Under the pieces are notes generated by a model. The model did not search any database, had not been told where the DNA came from, and saw only the letters and a program-made list of their open reading frames with translations. Shown here piece after piece: positions 11,250-25,030 of a stretch of DNA of 64,000 nt. The stretch covers positions 868,001 through 932,000 of the forward strand of contig JAPXFQ010000899.1 in NCBI GenBank assembly GCA_028564705.1, given 5' to 3'. A program made the position numbers and the translations under genes. This DNA is from Apricaphanius iberus. Lineage: Eukaryota > Chordata > Actinopteri > Cyprinodontiformes > Aphaniidae. Each line of letters starts with the position of its first letter. Positions within the stretch are counted from its first letter, which is position 1.

Positions 11250-11345
11250 ATACTGTGTATGGATCATTGTCTTGTTGGAACACCCAGTTGTGTAAAAATA
11301 TCAGCTGACAAGCGGTTGTTTCTTTATGGTTACGTACACCCTTTT
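11250..11345. repeat. Tc1-like transposon scrap
   Basis: The phrase 'ggatcattgtcttgttggaa' followed by 'cacccagttg' is typical of the non-coding region of a fish Tc1-like element, where a flank reads 'ggatcattgtcctgctg'. Only about 100 bases are recognisable, and neither inverted ends nor transposase are present. Confidence 0.35.
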
Positions 11346-11431
11346 TGCAAAACATCAGCTACACTGTTTCTAACACGAAAAGAAGGAATTACATCACCGC
11401 GGTTTTAAATTGAAAAAAACTATAATTTGCT

Positions 11432-11665
11432 TTTAAAGCCCTAAATGGTCTTGCCCCAACGTACCTTTTAGAGCCTCTCATCCCATATCCCCCCAAGAAG
11501 GCATTAAGGGCTGATCTTTAATTTGTGGCCGTTCCTAGGATGGAGTGTAAAATGCAGGGAGAGAAAGTCCTTGTCCATTTTGCCCCCATTTGCTCCCTAT
11601 GTCCTTTAGACTGGGCATATCAGTTAAGTTGTTTTAGTTCACCTTTAAAGGTGGATAATTTCAGC
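11432..11665 (+). pseudogene. LINE reverse transcriptase C-terminus, decayed
   Basis: Plus-strand translation gives FKALNGLAPTYLLEPLIPYP then PPKKALRADL-stop-FVAVPRMECKMQGEKV. The words KALNGLAPxYL, LRxAD and VPR are the conserved tail of L2/CR1-type RTs (compare KALNNLAPSYI in the L2 at 39862-41437). One stop interrupts it. Sequence downstream to about 11850 may be its 3' UTR. Confidence 0.55.
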
Positions 11666-12839
11666 AAGTTATTTGATTAGTGACATTTTTTATCCTGTAT
11701 GCTCTCTTTTTGATATTTCCTTATTGCTCTTCTGTCCTTGTTTTTACATGTATGTATGGTGTTGTATTGCACTTGATTTTATCCTAAAGGCTAATGTTAG
11801 CTCAACTTTACCTATTTTTAACCTTTTTCTCCTTTCTCCTTTTTCTGCCTTGTTATTGAGTTGGTAACGTCTCTGCTGTAAGGTTGCAGTCAGATGGCCT
11901 ATGTAGCAACTCATCCAGCCTGTCATCATTCACAATGGCTTGAAGGAAAGAAAAGAAAAATATTAACGGTACCCAATTTTTGCCAAATTGTTTTACATTT
12001 TGTAACCATGAATTCAAATGAATATATATAATACTAATTTTGTTTCATTTTTACAAAAAATATTATGAACGCCCTTTGTATTACATATTTAAGTTAATCT
12101 TTAACAAACGAGGGGAGAAAACATTATCTTGACTGTTTATTGCTTCAAATAATTTTACTTTGAACTCTGTAGCATCTGCCACAAAGATCCACTTCTGACA
12201 TTTTACCCAATCGCCTCCCACCTGCTGCCTCATCCCCAGCTGCGCTGCTTCGGGCCGCTGCCGTCAGCTGGAAGAGCACCAGGTCACATCTGTCAGTGAC
12301 TTCATAAATCTGAACTTTCAAGTCAGACTGTCGAACTCCTCATCACCTCCTACTCCTTTACACCTGCTCCGCCAAAAGGACAGGCTCCAAATGTATTCAT
12401 CTCTGTGATACAGTTGTCATTTCCCCCATAAAACCTAACTTGTCCTTCATTTGCTGTTCCCATTTCACCACTCTGCCACAATCCCGAGCCTATCTTCTCT
12501 AAGCCGGGGTCATAATTCTCATATAATCTATATGATTAACTGCAGATTGAATCAGTTTTTTAATTACATCATTGGATTTGATATACCACAGGGAAGAGAC
12601 CACACACTGAAGGTTTCTTTTATTTGAATATGCGTGAGGTAGAGATCGAAAACTTAGAATTGTAATAAAACAGGGTAACAAATACAGAGAGAAAGAAGCA
12701 GAAGGTGAAAGCATTTAGAAACTGCTAGTGAGTCATGGTGCGCGTTCCAGCCTTTGTGATTTTATTTACGTGGGAGAAAAAACTATTTTAGCGACTCCTG
12801 AGAAGCTCATTTATATGCTATAATGTGTGAGAGCACGTG

Positions 12840-13215
12840 TATGCAAAAGCACACATGAGCGCACACACACACACATTCTTGTGTTGCTGGTAATAGTGAG
12901 GACTTCATCGACTTCTATTCATGTTAGAATCTGTATTATCTCTAACCAAAAAACTTTCTCTGATCTTAACCATTATAGATCTATTCCTACCCCTAACCTT
13001 AACTAAAACTGAATTCACACCAAACCTTTAAAACCAACTAGTAGAGCTCAGTAGCATTGTCTGAAAGTGAGGACCAGGCAAAATGTCCTCACTCACTTAA
13101 ACGGTCCTCATTTTACAGGAGAAAAACTTGAAAGAGTGAAAAATTGTCCTCAGTTTGAATGCTAGACAGGAGCATACACACACATATACAAACACACTCA
13201 CATACACAAAATACA
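12840..13215 (+). repeat. CA-flanked dispersed repeat ('gtgaggac' family)
   Basis: It opens with a (CA)n run at about 12863-12886 followed by 'ttcttgtgttgctggt', 'gtgaggacttcat' and 'ccctaaccttaact'. It closes with 'gtcctcactcac', 'tgtcctcagtttgaatgcta' and another CA-rich run near 13175-13210. This arrangement between CA microsatellites recurs across fish genomes. It looks like a non-autonomous element with inverted 'gtgaggac'/'gtcctca' ends. No ORF. Confidence 0.5.
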
Positions 13216-13819
13216 CAAAATCTAGCATTGGTAATATTGCATCTAATTTACTAAAGCTAGAGAACACTTGCGAATCCTTCAGGGTTAAAAAAAAAAAACA
13301 ATCAGTTATAATCTATTTTTCAGTTAGTGCCTGAAATTCATTAATGCAACAACCAAAGAGAATCTGCTGCAGAGCTGCTAGTAAATTATCAACACAATGT
13401 TTATGAATCATGGTCATTTCTACCTCTAAATTGCAATGTTATTTGTGAAATTGTACAAACAATTAGGTTTTACAAATTTTTTCTGTCCCAAGCACATTAA
13501 AAGAAATTCTAAAAAGTATTATTTTTCATCGTTTTGTCATGTAACAAATATAAATAATGGCAATCCCAACTCACATAAAACCTCCGTTTAAATCATTTTG
13601 TGTCAAAATTGATAGTGTCAATATTAATATTGATCAATATTAACAAATATTGATTACATAGTCTTTTATGGTGGGAAATATAAGTCAGCCGAAGCAGTTT
13701 CTTTTTTAATACCATAAGGATGACCAAAATATATAATTATTTTCATTAGAATTTTGTAAATTTAAGTTGAAAAAAAAAAACTCTGCACTTGAACAACCTC
13801 CTACTGCAATACTCATAAG

Positions 13820-16325
13820 AGGTTTTAGACTTAGATATGATAAAAAGCTTACTCGCTATTATAATGGACACTAAACACTCCTAAATTGTCTCATGCAAAA
13901 TGCTCTTCGATCTGTACATGTCTGCTTCTAAATAGCTTAAGCAGTTATTTTGTCAATCGTGGTACTCTTTACAAATTTATAGGTGCGATGACCAATCACA
14001 GACTTGTGCTCTTCCTAGCTTTCAACAGACATTTAAGAAAACTGGGCCTATGTCTGCCATCCTCTGTTGTCCTGCTACAGAGTGATTGAGTTAAAAGACG
14101 ATGGCGCTGCATGTCTTTGCACCCCTTCTGACAGAAAGGTATAAATTAGCCTTTAGACACACCCTTTCTCCTTTTTAGCTCTGCTCAAAAATGTTATATG
14201 AAGCTATTACAAGGACTCTATGACAGTTACTCCAAAACACTAATTACCTGATATATCAAAATTTAATAAAAAAGCGCAAAATTACAAACTTTTACACCAA
14301 GGGGTTGTCCTTCATTTGGTGGTCATCTACTAAGGTTGCGCGCGAAATTCATAACAGACAAAAAGGGCAGTATTCAAATGAGGACTTTGCGGCCACTGCT
14401 TTGTGTGCCATGCGCTACGGCACAGCTAGAGAAAGGAGGAATAGGCACATGGATGCATGTGTCGTCTTTGGCAAAATAAGGGGGAAAAATACTGAGACAA
14501 GTCTACGGCTGTTACAGTCAGTGATGGGAATAACGCCGTTATAAGTAATGCCGTTACTAACGGCGTTGCTTTTCTCTGTAACGAGTAATCTAATTGATTA
14601 CTATTCGCATCTTAATAACGCCGTTACCGTTACTGCCAAAAATTGCGGCGCGGTACTTATATAAAGTTGTTTTTTCATCACCAACTGGATGTTTGAGCTG
14701 AGAGGGAAATACTTTGTTATTCATTCCTTGTTTAGTGCAGTGCGCGATACAAGCGGTGAAATATTGACGATTGGTTGAGGTTGAGTAAAATTTCATGTTA
14801 AGCCAATCAGAAGTAGAGTTGGGCGGGTGTTCGAAAGCATGCTTAGTCAAACACAAAACAAACACAAGCGAGTCAGTTAAAGAGACATCAGGTAACGTTT
14901 TCATGTTAATTAATCATCCAGGCGAATGAAGACTCTTCCCCCCGCTGCCTGTAAGAAGAATATCCCACTTGCAAGGTGTCCTTTAGTCTTGCTCAGACAT
15001 TGCGTGAAGCAGGATCAGTTTACGGCAAGCCTCCCAGCATTATATAAACAGTCAACGAGGCAGGCTAACGAAACCCGGCTAGCGATGCCACACGTAAGTA
15101 AGAAACTTACTTTACTTACCTCTGTAGACATAACTGATAGCTGGTAGTTTTGATTGCCGGTTCCTTTGCTCCGATGGGTTGGCAACTGATCAGCTGGGTT
15201 GCTCATATCAAGGGGGGAGTACGTTTTTACGACAGTGTGTTTGAAAGCATTTACGACGTTGGCTGAGCATCGTAGAGAGAAAGAGATTTAATTTTTGTTT
15301 TATGTATTACCTGTTTATATTTGGATTCCTTAGTTTTGCTATACATGGCACTTTTCAGTTACACTGATAGCACCTCATATCTACTTTTTCGAGGAAGAAC
15401 ATACTTGAAGTATATCTACCAATTTTCTGAAGTTTTTTTTTGTTTTATTTGCACTACAAATAGTGTATTTATGTTTGTTATTTATTGTTGGTATAGTACT
15501 TAACAAGCATAATTTAATTTTGCCCAGTTGGCCGATTGAGGGGCAGTAAATATCAAAAGTTTCAAAACATCTGTTGTGTTATTTGTATCGATCCACAAAA
15601 TAAACATAATATCTACATACGTTATATGGCATTTGATTGGAAACTAGACTCACTGTCCAACAGCAAAATTAAAATAGTTTAAATTGGCTTACATTGTTTG
15701 TTAATAATGTATTGTATTAAGTGTCCATTTCATTATACTATTCAGATTTAACATAAATAATTCAATATGCACACATATTTTAAGTTCCGTTAAAGAGGGA
15801 TGGAAGTGGGGTCACATTTAAAAAATAAAAAATTTTCTTGAAAGTAACTCAATAGTTACTTTCTGAAGTAACTAGTTGTTTTTATAATTTGTAACTAAGT
15901 AACTAACTTAGTTACTTTTTGTAAGAAGAAACTAGTAACTATAACTAGTTACTTTATAAAAGTAACTTGCCCAACACTGGTTACAGTTTGGGAAAAAGAG
16001 GGGAAATATCGACAGAACTGTCAGTAATAAGCTTATGTTGAATGTTGTGGCGCAAAGTTAAGACAAGCCTTCCAGAGAGGGTGAACCTTCTTATTTGAGT
16101 GTTCTTCTCAAAATATTTTGGGTCGTCTGACAGAATTGCTCATATTGTATATTCAGCATGGACAAATTAGCTAAATGGATTGCACACTTCTTGCTGAGGT
16201 TTAAAAGGCACGGTCTTATCTGAGTGTGGATAGTAACTATGGGTGCAGCCTGTTTTTGCGATGCTGTGCACCTTGCGTCGGTTTTAACAAGCCCAAACCA
16301 TTGATAAATCAGGGACTTAGGGTTT
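13820..16325. repeat. Older dispersed repeat split by a hAT insertion
   Basis: Sequence either side of the hAT at 14519-15979 appears to belong to one repeat. The right flank ends 'gcccaaaccattgataaatc', and a related end occurs at about 19045-19135 ('gcgcaaacatttgatgaatc'), both preceded by a 'gtttttg(c/t)ga(t/c)gctgtg' block. The left boundary near 13820 is a guess. No transposase or RT coding was seen. Confidence 0.3.
14519..15979 (+). mobile_element. hAT-type DNA transposon, non-autonomous, intact ends
   Basis: Flanked by a perfect 8-bp duplication GTTACAGT (14511-14518 and 15980-15987), the hAT hallmark. The left end is CAGTGATGGGAATAACG and the right end AGTAACTTGCCCAACACTG: a CAGTG(A/T)TGGG core shared by both ends, with subterminal 'gttacta' / 'agttact' repeats that differ between the ends. 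Inside are a GC-richer region and a possible splice donor ('cacacGTAAGTAAG' near 15090) but no transposase frame, so it looks like a deletion derivative keeping the promoter and first non-coding exon. The perfect duplication suggests a recent insertion. Confidence 0.85.
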
Positions 16326-18236
16326 TGCAGTAACTGTCACAAAGTCCTGATCTTAGCTTCACCCAGAAAGGTTACCATTACATCCTAGGACAATCTACTC
16401 TTATTCATTAAAAAAATATTGTAACAGGTTGTAGTGGAAGAATTATTTCAAGATTAGTTCTTTTTAGGGATTAGTAATTATTAGTAAAAGCAGCAGGGGA
16501 ATATTCCAGAATGCTGGAGAGTCATGGATTTTTTTCCTACACTGATGTAGTTGGAGGATGTAGCTGTTATTCTATTTTGTCTAGGTGGAGCTGATATAAC
16601 ACAGTCACACAGGTAGCAGGTAGCAGAGACAGAGAGATGATATGTCAGAGAGGGGGACCATTTGCTCTGTACCATTGAAATTATTATGTTAAAACTACAA
16701 TGGAGACTGAATCATCTTTATCCTTATCTACATCTCTATGGAATTCTGCCATATCAGTTGGTGCCTAGACGTGACCTTCAACAAGCGGACTGTGTGGACA
16801 GGGAGAATCTGAGCTTGGGACACCAAAGCAACCACTGGCGGCTGACTAAAGACAAACTCAGTTCTGGGATGGGGATGTTCTGAAATGATGGCTGAACCCC
16901 GTGCTCTGGCTGGATCCCAGACAGCTGTCCATGAGACATCATGATGATGCAAACATCACCATAGATAAGGGATAGACAGATAGTTCCATTAAAGGTGCTT
17001 TGATTAGGCTTTAGGGGGAATGAGAGATTTTCATATTAATCTAAGAGATTTTTTAAAAGGGTTTTTGTCAAATGTCATGTTTAACATAACATTTTGAAAA
17101 GGGGGTAGAATATTCAATGAGCTTCAGAAAATTAAATATTCCAGGAGGTGTTTATTTACAATAAATAAATGCTTATCAATGTACAAGGGATTAATAAAAC
17201 AATTCAAATAAAAGATAAATTCCTAAAACAAAGCAACCTTCCTCTGATAACACAGAAACTGCAGTACAATCTAGGAACTAACAGGGACTTTATTCTTTTG
17301 TATTATAACATGAAGCTGGAAAAAAATAACTTAGAAATGAATTTTTTTTTTTGGTCGAAAAAAATCAAATAGAAATATAGAAATAGAAATATTATTAGAA
17401 TAATAATAGAAATAGAGATCAAAGAGAAATATTAAGCAAGGTAACTAAACTACACTCAACAGTGAGGTTGAAAGTTAATTTCAAACATAGTCTTGAAGTC
17501 CAAGTTTCAGTCACTTGTTACCTGAGAGCGAGGGCAAATATGGTTGAGGTTTTAGTTAAAAACAATAATGGGTCCACTTGGTTGACTTAAATTAAAGAAT
17601 AAAGTACAAATAAGTACAACTTAATTCAACAACCAGAATACCACACTGCACTGTACTAGTATGTACAGTCACTGAAATGACTAATAGAGGATGGTATAGA
17701 CAACTATCATATGAAAATAGGAGCATCTGGATGAAAATAATGATTAGAAAATATGTTGCAAACTGAGGTGAACCTACCTGAATAAATTTAAATATTGTTA
17801 ATTTGCATGACATAAGAAAACGTTTTGGGAAACTAGATTTGTTCAGCATGGCCACGGCTGAAAAAATTTAATGGTGATGGCGTCTCATGTTGTGTTCAGA
17901 TTTAAAGTCTGACGAAAGCGTGGAGTTCGCTTTCTTTTTACCTATATAGCACATTTAATTACAACAAGATTGACACATTTTGGAACATGGGTTGCCATTA
18001 ACAGATTTATTCCTGATCTGGCAATTTAAGCAGATTTTACGTACGAACTAACCGGCAGACTAGGTGAAATACCTGCAGCTGATCAGCAACTCAAATGAAG
18101 GTTGTGACTACAGACCAAAGGTCACTACGGGGACACTAAAATGAGAGGTAAATAAAATAGACTAATTTAACTAAGAGAACGTACACATATTTAATACTGG
18201 ATTAAAAGCTCTCAAACAAAAATACTCAACAAACTG

Positions 18237-18725
18237 AAACTCAATGTCAAATTTATTTAGATAGCACATTTACAACAACAAATGCTGACTAAAGTGCTTC
18301 ACAGTGTTGAAGATAGTTTAAAAAACAATCAAACAAAACGACAGAGAAATACCAAATATTTAATAATATAATTAAAATAGGTCTTTAGAAACACCTCAAA
18401 ATCAGCCCTAATGGTGCTAGGAAGACTGTTCCATAGCCTGCTACTGAAAAGGCCCTATCTCCCCAAGACTTCAGCTTTGTTCTAGGGATCACAAGACGGT
18501 TCTGAATGCTAGATCTCATGGGTCTAGTAGGGGCATGACGTGTTAAAAGCTCAGATAAATAAGGTGGAGCAGGATCCTTCAAGGACTTAAAAACTAACAA
18601 CAATAGCTTTAACTAGATCCAATACAATACAGGAAGCCAGTGCAGGGACCTCAACACTGGACTGATATGCTCTCTCTGTTGTGCTCGCGTCAGTAAGAAA
18701 GCTGCTGCATTCTGGACCATCTGCA
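18237..18725 (-). pseudogene. L2-like LINE 3' end with RT C-terminus
   Basis: Read on the minus strand from 18725: MVQNAAAFLLTRAQQREHIS, PVLRSLHWLPVLYW, a stop, LVFKSLKDPAPPYLSELLTR, RNRLVIPRTKLKSWGDRAFS, then a frameshift. This is the conserved C-terminal tail of an L2/CR1 reverse transcriptase (QNAAARLL, SLHWLPV, PPYLSELL, VIPRTKL). It is followed by a 3' UTR ending near 18237 in the reverse complement of 'atagcacatt', an L2-type tail. It is 5'-truncated and inside stx1a intron 2, in the gene's orientation. Confidence 0.75.
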
Positions 18726-20350
18726 GACGGTAAATTTATGACTGATTCAGTTCACAATATAGAGAGTTTCAGTAATCTAGTCTACAGAAAATGAATAGAT
18801 TAATTACCTGCTCAAAAACCTTCAGGGAGAAATAAACAGCAGGTGCAGATGCATTGAGCATTCTGTGAGTTATAATGTTTCTTTGAGAAAAAAAAGGAAA
18901 AATAAACAAAGATGTCAACTTATTGGCCATTAGACTGTTGATTACTATTAGGTAATAATGTGTGTGAAGGATTTTTTTGTTTGTCATTAATAAACTTGAA
19001 TCATGGCCGTGCAAAGTTAAGACAACAGGCATAATGGTCTCAGAACCTGGTCAGTAAATCAGCTGTGGCTTGTTTTTGTGACGCTGTGTGGTTTATGCTT
19101 GTTTAAAAAAGCGCAAACATTTGATGAATCAGGCCTTACCTTTGTTATCCTTAAGCCACTTTACAACTAAATTATTGATATTTTTAGTGTCATTGTCCCA
19201 CTTTGCATTTGTATAGCACCATTGCATGTGTCACATGCATGTGTCCTTTTATTCTACTGTATGTATGTAAACTTCTGGCTTCAACTGTACAAGTCACTGG
19301 CCTACAGCATGATCCAATAGTGAGGAATAAGAAGCTAATGTGTTTTTTATGTGTAATTACTTTGTTACAACTTGGAACAAAGGGAATTCCATTAAAATGT
19401 CGGCTTTACGTGTTTGACTATTTATAGGCATGTGTTTAAGTAACACAAGCTAAATTCTTTAATCTATTGACATTTCTCTCAAATCTCTGAATAAAAATAA
19501 TGCCAAACATTTAAAGATTTATTTACAGAAAAAGGCAGATGATCAAAGAAACAAAACCTGATGCGTTTTTTAGACTCAGCTATGCGTTCTTTAGACTCAG
19601 CTATGTCAAGAAAGTTGATATTCATTTTCAAACAATAAAACACCTCTGTTTTCTCTTTGGGAGCGCTTACACATAGCATAACATAATATTTGGTGGAATA
19701 ATCCTGATTCTCAATCATAGCTTCTTCACCCTCCACAAATCTTTAACATTGTTGTTGGGTTCACACCTAATCAGTACATCATTAGACCAAATGATGTGTC
19801 CTTGTATTTGAACAACAGGCACTGGAAGGATATGGCTGTTATCTGAGTAGAAAGAATGATTTCAACAACTTTTTACAATAATGTCTCTGATTTGATCTAA
19901 ATTTGTTATAAAAATCATATTCTTATTCTTGTACAATGAAAGCAATTAACAATACACCACGTTGAGGTGCAAAGTGCATCTTGCGTGCTTATACTCACTT
20001 CATCCTTGCATCATCAGATGAAAGGAGCCTTCAAACACAAATTGAAAGAAGAAATGACACTAATGATGCTTAGATGCTCCTCGTGTAGTATCATGCACAG
20101 GAATGTTACTGATCACAGGTGGTGGCATGAAACTTGGCTTTGCTACTTGACACATATTTATTTAAATCATCAACTCATATCGTTTCTCCTTAACAGATAA
20201 TAAGATCTTAAATAAAAATCAGGAATAAGTTCAGAATCTTTGACTACAGAATGAAAAGTATAGATAAATTCGACACGCAATTTATGTGGGCCACCATCTT
20301 GGAGCACTGCTGCATTGACATTATCCATATTCATTCATTATGCTGTCATT

Positions 20351-21164
20351 TAGAGGTGAAGCCGAACCCGAAAACAGTATTCGGAAAGGCACATATAACA
20401 TGTTTTTTACGAATTCTTACTTCGAACAAATACTTTTAAAAATATTTGTATTTGGGTCAACAAAAACTTTATATCAAAAAGCTAGGTTTCCTCATGAGAT
20501 CACAGCGCATGTGCCCAGGATGAGTGATTGAGTGATATGTAGGAGTTGCGGAGGGGGAGATAAAAGAGGTGTATGTCACAGCTGCTCCACACAGCAATAG
20601 AAAAGGCTTGGCAGAGCAAATAAAAAGAGTTAGCTGCCTCACTATTATTATTTTTTATTTTTGTAACTTAACTGGGCTATAGAGACTCGAGAAGAGGAGT
20701 TTGATTGGGAGATTATTCCATTACGCTACATTAGTACGTAGTCTGTTAGCTCTGCAATTTAGAAAATAGGCTATTGACAGAGTAACATTAACATTCGGTT
20801 AAATGGTTAAAACAAGCTTGTGGAGTTGTGTCAATTAGAGTGGACTTGTAGGAGTTATTTGGTACGTTTAAGTCATTGTTTTTGCAGACAGCAAGATGTA
20901 GGCTATAGCTTCCCAACATTCTGAAACTTCCCACATGGCTTAGGGCAACCAGTTAAAAAAAGATTGTGCATGATGTAGATAATCAAACATCTGTCAACAT
21001 TTACTATGCATAAGCATGTGTATTTAAAGCATCCTCTCCCAGTACTGTCAGAAAAAAAAAAGATTTTCACACATCTTCGGAATTTTACTCGAATACAAAT
21101 ATAAATAGTCCCCCCCCCAACAAATACAAATAGATACAAATACCGGCTCCTTTGCACACCCCTA
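20351..21164 (+). mobile_element. hAT-like transposon remnant with TAG(A/G)GGTG ends
   Basis: The left end is TAGAGGTGAAGCCG (20351) and the right end GCACACCCCTA (to 21164), giving inverted TAGRGGTG termini. The flanks are CTGTCATT (20343-20350) and CTGTCACT (21165-21172), an 8-bp duplication with one difference. Subterminal regions share 'tatttgtatttg'-like words. No transposase frame survives. A C run at about 21110 and an A run at about 21050 lie near the right end. Confidence 0.7.
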
Positions 21165-21449
21165 CTGTCACTGTAAACTGACACTCCACAGTGACAGCAT
21201 AATGAATACCGGGAATAATGATGTTAGACAGTGGTCTCTAGTAAAAGATAAAGCTGTATTAAATAAATACCTATATTAATTTATGTATTAATCATTTGTT
21301 TGAGCGATGAACAGGAACAATTAACAGGGAGATTATAGACTGTACTTTTAAACACTTTACATAGCATTTGTGTTCGTGTACAGAAGTTAACAAGCTGATA
21401 ATCGTTTGACTCAGAGTCCACACGATGTTGGTACATGATTGTAACTATA

Positions 21450-21705
21450 TATCAATAAGGGATTGCATTCATATAGCTCTTTTTGAACCCACAAAGTGCT
21501 TTACAATTCCATTATTCATTCACTCTCACAACAACACACTGGTGGAAGCAGGCTGTAATGTTAGCCGCAGCTGCCCTGGGGTAGCCTTACATTTTGTTCC
21601 AACGGCCACTTTGGCCAGGACAAAGTAGGCGGAAGCGGGAACTGAACCAAAATTTCTGAATCACAGGCTAGAACCTCTACTCTACGACTGATCTACAGTT
21701 TGGGA
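21450..21705 (-). repeat. tRNA-derived SINE with L2-like tail (family L), copy 1
   Basis: On the minus strand the head near 21700-21638 shows TAGATCAGTCGTAGAG (A-box-like) and GGTTCAGTTCC (B-box-like). The 3' end at 21462-21510 is the reverse complement of an 'aaagcactttg...gctatatgaat' tail, as in L2 LINEs. It is related to the clearer copy at 44000-44250. Confidence 0.6.
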
Positions 21706-24700
21706 AAATCTCCTGAACTCCTGCCCCTAAAAGAATCTCAACTTTCAAATGGTGTATAATATCTATATTTATAATATCTATATCCAGAAGTATCCAACAT
21801 ACTTTGGGGTGGAAAAGGAAACCACAGCATATTTTTGGAAAAAAAGAGTGGATAAGAAATTGTAGATTTAATTTTGCTTATACGTAAATGGAAACAAAAT
21901 ACTGGAATTTACACAAACAAGCTCTAATCAGATTTGTAATGTAATTTTGTGTCTGTATACAGATCGATCAGTATTCAGGTATTGTCAGCTTTTTTAATAG
22001 ATTAAAACATCAAAAAAGGCTTCCTTTATGGCTATAGAAATTTGCACATATTTACAAATGCAGTTACTTATTTAATCCGGTAGAGCTGGGTATCCATTCA
22101 ACTTCCAAGAATCGATTAGATTCCACTTCTCAAGTGTTATAATCGAATATCATAATCTGATCCAGTCTGTTACAATTCAATATCTCAGTGAGAAATGTTT
22201 TTTCAGCTCATACCTTAATAATAAGCCATTTGGGTATTGTGATGTGCGCAATGCATTCTGGGCTTTTGGACTCCAAACTGGCAGAAGTGAACTTACAGAT
22301 AGATAGCGATAGATGCTAAATTTATTATTTTAAACGGTGGAAAGTTGACGAATTTAAAACATATATTTGCCATAGAGGGCTGTCTGTGTCCATGAAGCAT
22401 AAAAAGGAACTATGTGCACCAGCATGTGAATGTTGTCATGCAGAAGAGGTCTCAGATACGTTTTATCCCAGAGCTAATGAAGTCAAGATGCGCTGTATCA
22501 TCTTATCGCAGGTATTTCTTGTTTGTTAAATATACGCACTAAGGGTGGCAGTTAGCACGAAGCTTATTAGCTTCTGTCATGCTTTTAAACTCTTACAATT
22601 TGTACTTTTTGATTGGGATTTTTACTTGTTAGAAGCAGTAAGATACCGGATAAGGCTGTGATGCTCTAAACATTAATCCTTCACATCAACTTCCAGCAGT
22701 AGACTATATGAATGACTATATGAAGCCTGCGTGCTAATGACTATGCACCCAAAACTAAAACTGTTAGGTCTAGACGATCAACAGAAATATCGAACATTAA
22801 CATGTTTAGTCACACATTTTTTCCTTGTTTATCCACCTCACATGTCCATTCGGATCCTTCTTTTCTATATGTAGTGTATATAAAATAAATGGTGGTTCAT
22901 TACAAGGGTCGGTATCATTCATACACTGGTGCGTTTTGCATTCTGCACCGTTCAATGTGGTAACTGCCATTTCCACAACCAACTACAACACAATGAGTAC
23001 CGGGCGGCATATTTGAAAAATTCGCCAAAAACACCCTTTAAGAGGCTTTAATAGGCTCCGTATTAACGAAAACACACGCATGCATACGCTGTTTACAGTG
23101 GAGCCGGGGGTTTGTTTGGGGTACAAAAGCCGTGACTGGGGGCCTAAGCCGCATTCGTGAGCATGCACACTCGCAGTACTGATATGGTTTATAGACTCTA
23201 ATCCAGTAACCTAAAACAGGGAGGGGTTACAGTTCACCGGGGGAAACAGTATTAACCATTTCAGACCTAAACTTTGAAATCCTCGTCTGGACTTTTCCCT
23301 CTTATTGTAGAACTAAAAGGGGCAAACAGTGTAAAATGATTACATAATTTTTTGGGTGTACGAATGCAGTTTTAAGAATTTTTCAAGGAATCAATTCAGA
23401 ATCAGAGATTTTTTTCAATACAGTACTATAATCCAATAAAAAATGTTCTCTTATAGAAATGTTAGTTCTTTCTGTGGGATTTCGTATCCCTCTAAGACAA
23501 TAGCGAAAAGTCCAAAACGTTGGATTGTTCTCCACTTTCTGCATGGGATCAAACCTAATGCAAAGATATATGTCTTTTAAGTTTTTGATTTTACAACACT
23601 TTAAAAGTGGGAGTAGTAATTGTGGGTGATGTAAAATAAAAGAAAAACAATGATAACTGAAGTTGTCCATGCCACCTCCTCCTTTTAAGATTATAGAAAC
23701 TAAACCTGCACAAGTCATTAGGGTTGATTACTGTTCAAGTAAAGTATTAATGAGATAATGTCAGGATTGTGAAAAATAATATTACTTTTTATTCTGGTAG
23801 ACTGCAGAGCAATCGAGTTGACAACAGTCATGTCTTCTTGAAAAGATAAAGTTCTCATTGATTCCTTAACAGATCTACTGACAGTAATAAAATGCTGCTC
23901 TATTTTTCAAAAGCAATTGAAAACACTTACATCGACGTGTGTGCAGATTTCAAGCTGTGGAAAACCAAATCCAACCACCTTTACGTTTCCTCAAATGGCC
24001 CAAACACATTACAAAGATCAAAAATTGCTCTCTGTGGGCCAGTTTATTGTAATGGAGGACAAAGAGCTGCAGCTGTCTCTCCAATGTCTGCTCTCCCTCC
24101 TGATCTGCACTAAAACCTTAATCAGTCAATTCTGTCAAGACTGCACTGAGGACTGATTACTGCTATGTTCACTTGTCTTCTTATTACCTGTTGTTATTAC
24201 CTGCTTTCATTTAAAAATATGCTTCTACCTGCAGCTCCTTAGTCTAAACCTGTTCTTTTCCTACACCTTTCAATATTATGAATACGTATTTCTACCTCAT
24301 AAACAACAGGATTAAACTATGGGGAGATGAAATAGTCATTACTTCTATGTTATGATTTAATACTATTTCAGGTTCTAGCTACTAGCTAGAGGAACAAAAA
24401 GTCTAATGATAAAATCCAAGTTGAAATTGTATTTTTCATTCCTGCCATAAACGGGGCACATCCACAACAGACATTCAAATGTTTGTAAGTTATCTATGAT
24501 GTAGTCTCTCTTTTCTTTACAGATGAGGCCATGATTTTGTTTTCTTGGGACTTGTCATGGGAAATGAGGCAATAATTTTCATCATCAATAGTCCAGATCA
24601 CGCAGTCTGGATGGTGCAACACAACAGACAGCTAAAAAGACACAAGTTGGATATAAATCATTCTAACAGACATAAAAAAATAAACTCAATTTATTTTTAT

Positions 24701-25030
24701 GTCCACTGTTTTCCTTTTTTTGAGAACCTAAAAATTATGATATTAGCCTGCAGTAAATATGTTTTCATTGCACAGAAAACAACTGTACAAATATGATGTT
24801 AGGGTTTCTTTAAAAAAAACGGAAGTTTGTTTATCAACAAGAAAATAAGGCTGTAGATTTTTAAGAAATACATTTTGATCAACTAAGTATTTGCATTAGA
24901 GAGAAAAGTTAAAAAGTAGACAAAAAATTTAGCTAATTAGTGGATTAATCCTACTTTCGTCTTGCGCTGCAGGTGGTACCATGTGCAACATTTTACTTTA
25001 ATATCATTGGACACTGAGCGGTTTCAAAAA

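Noticed and set aside
22090..22960. hAT element beginning 'tagagctgggtatcc'
   Set aside because: The left end looks hAT-like, but I could not find a matching right end or duplication, so it was not listed.
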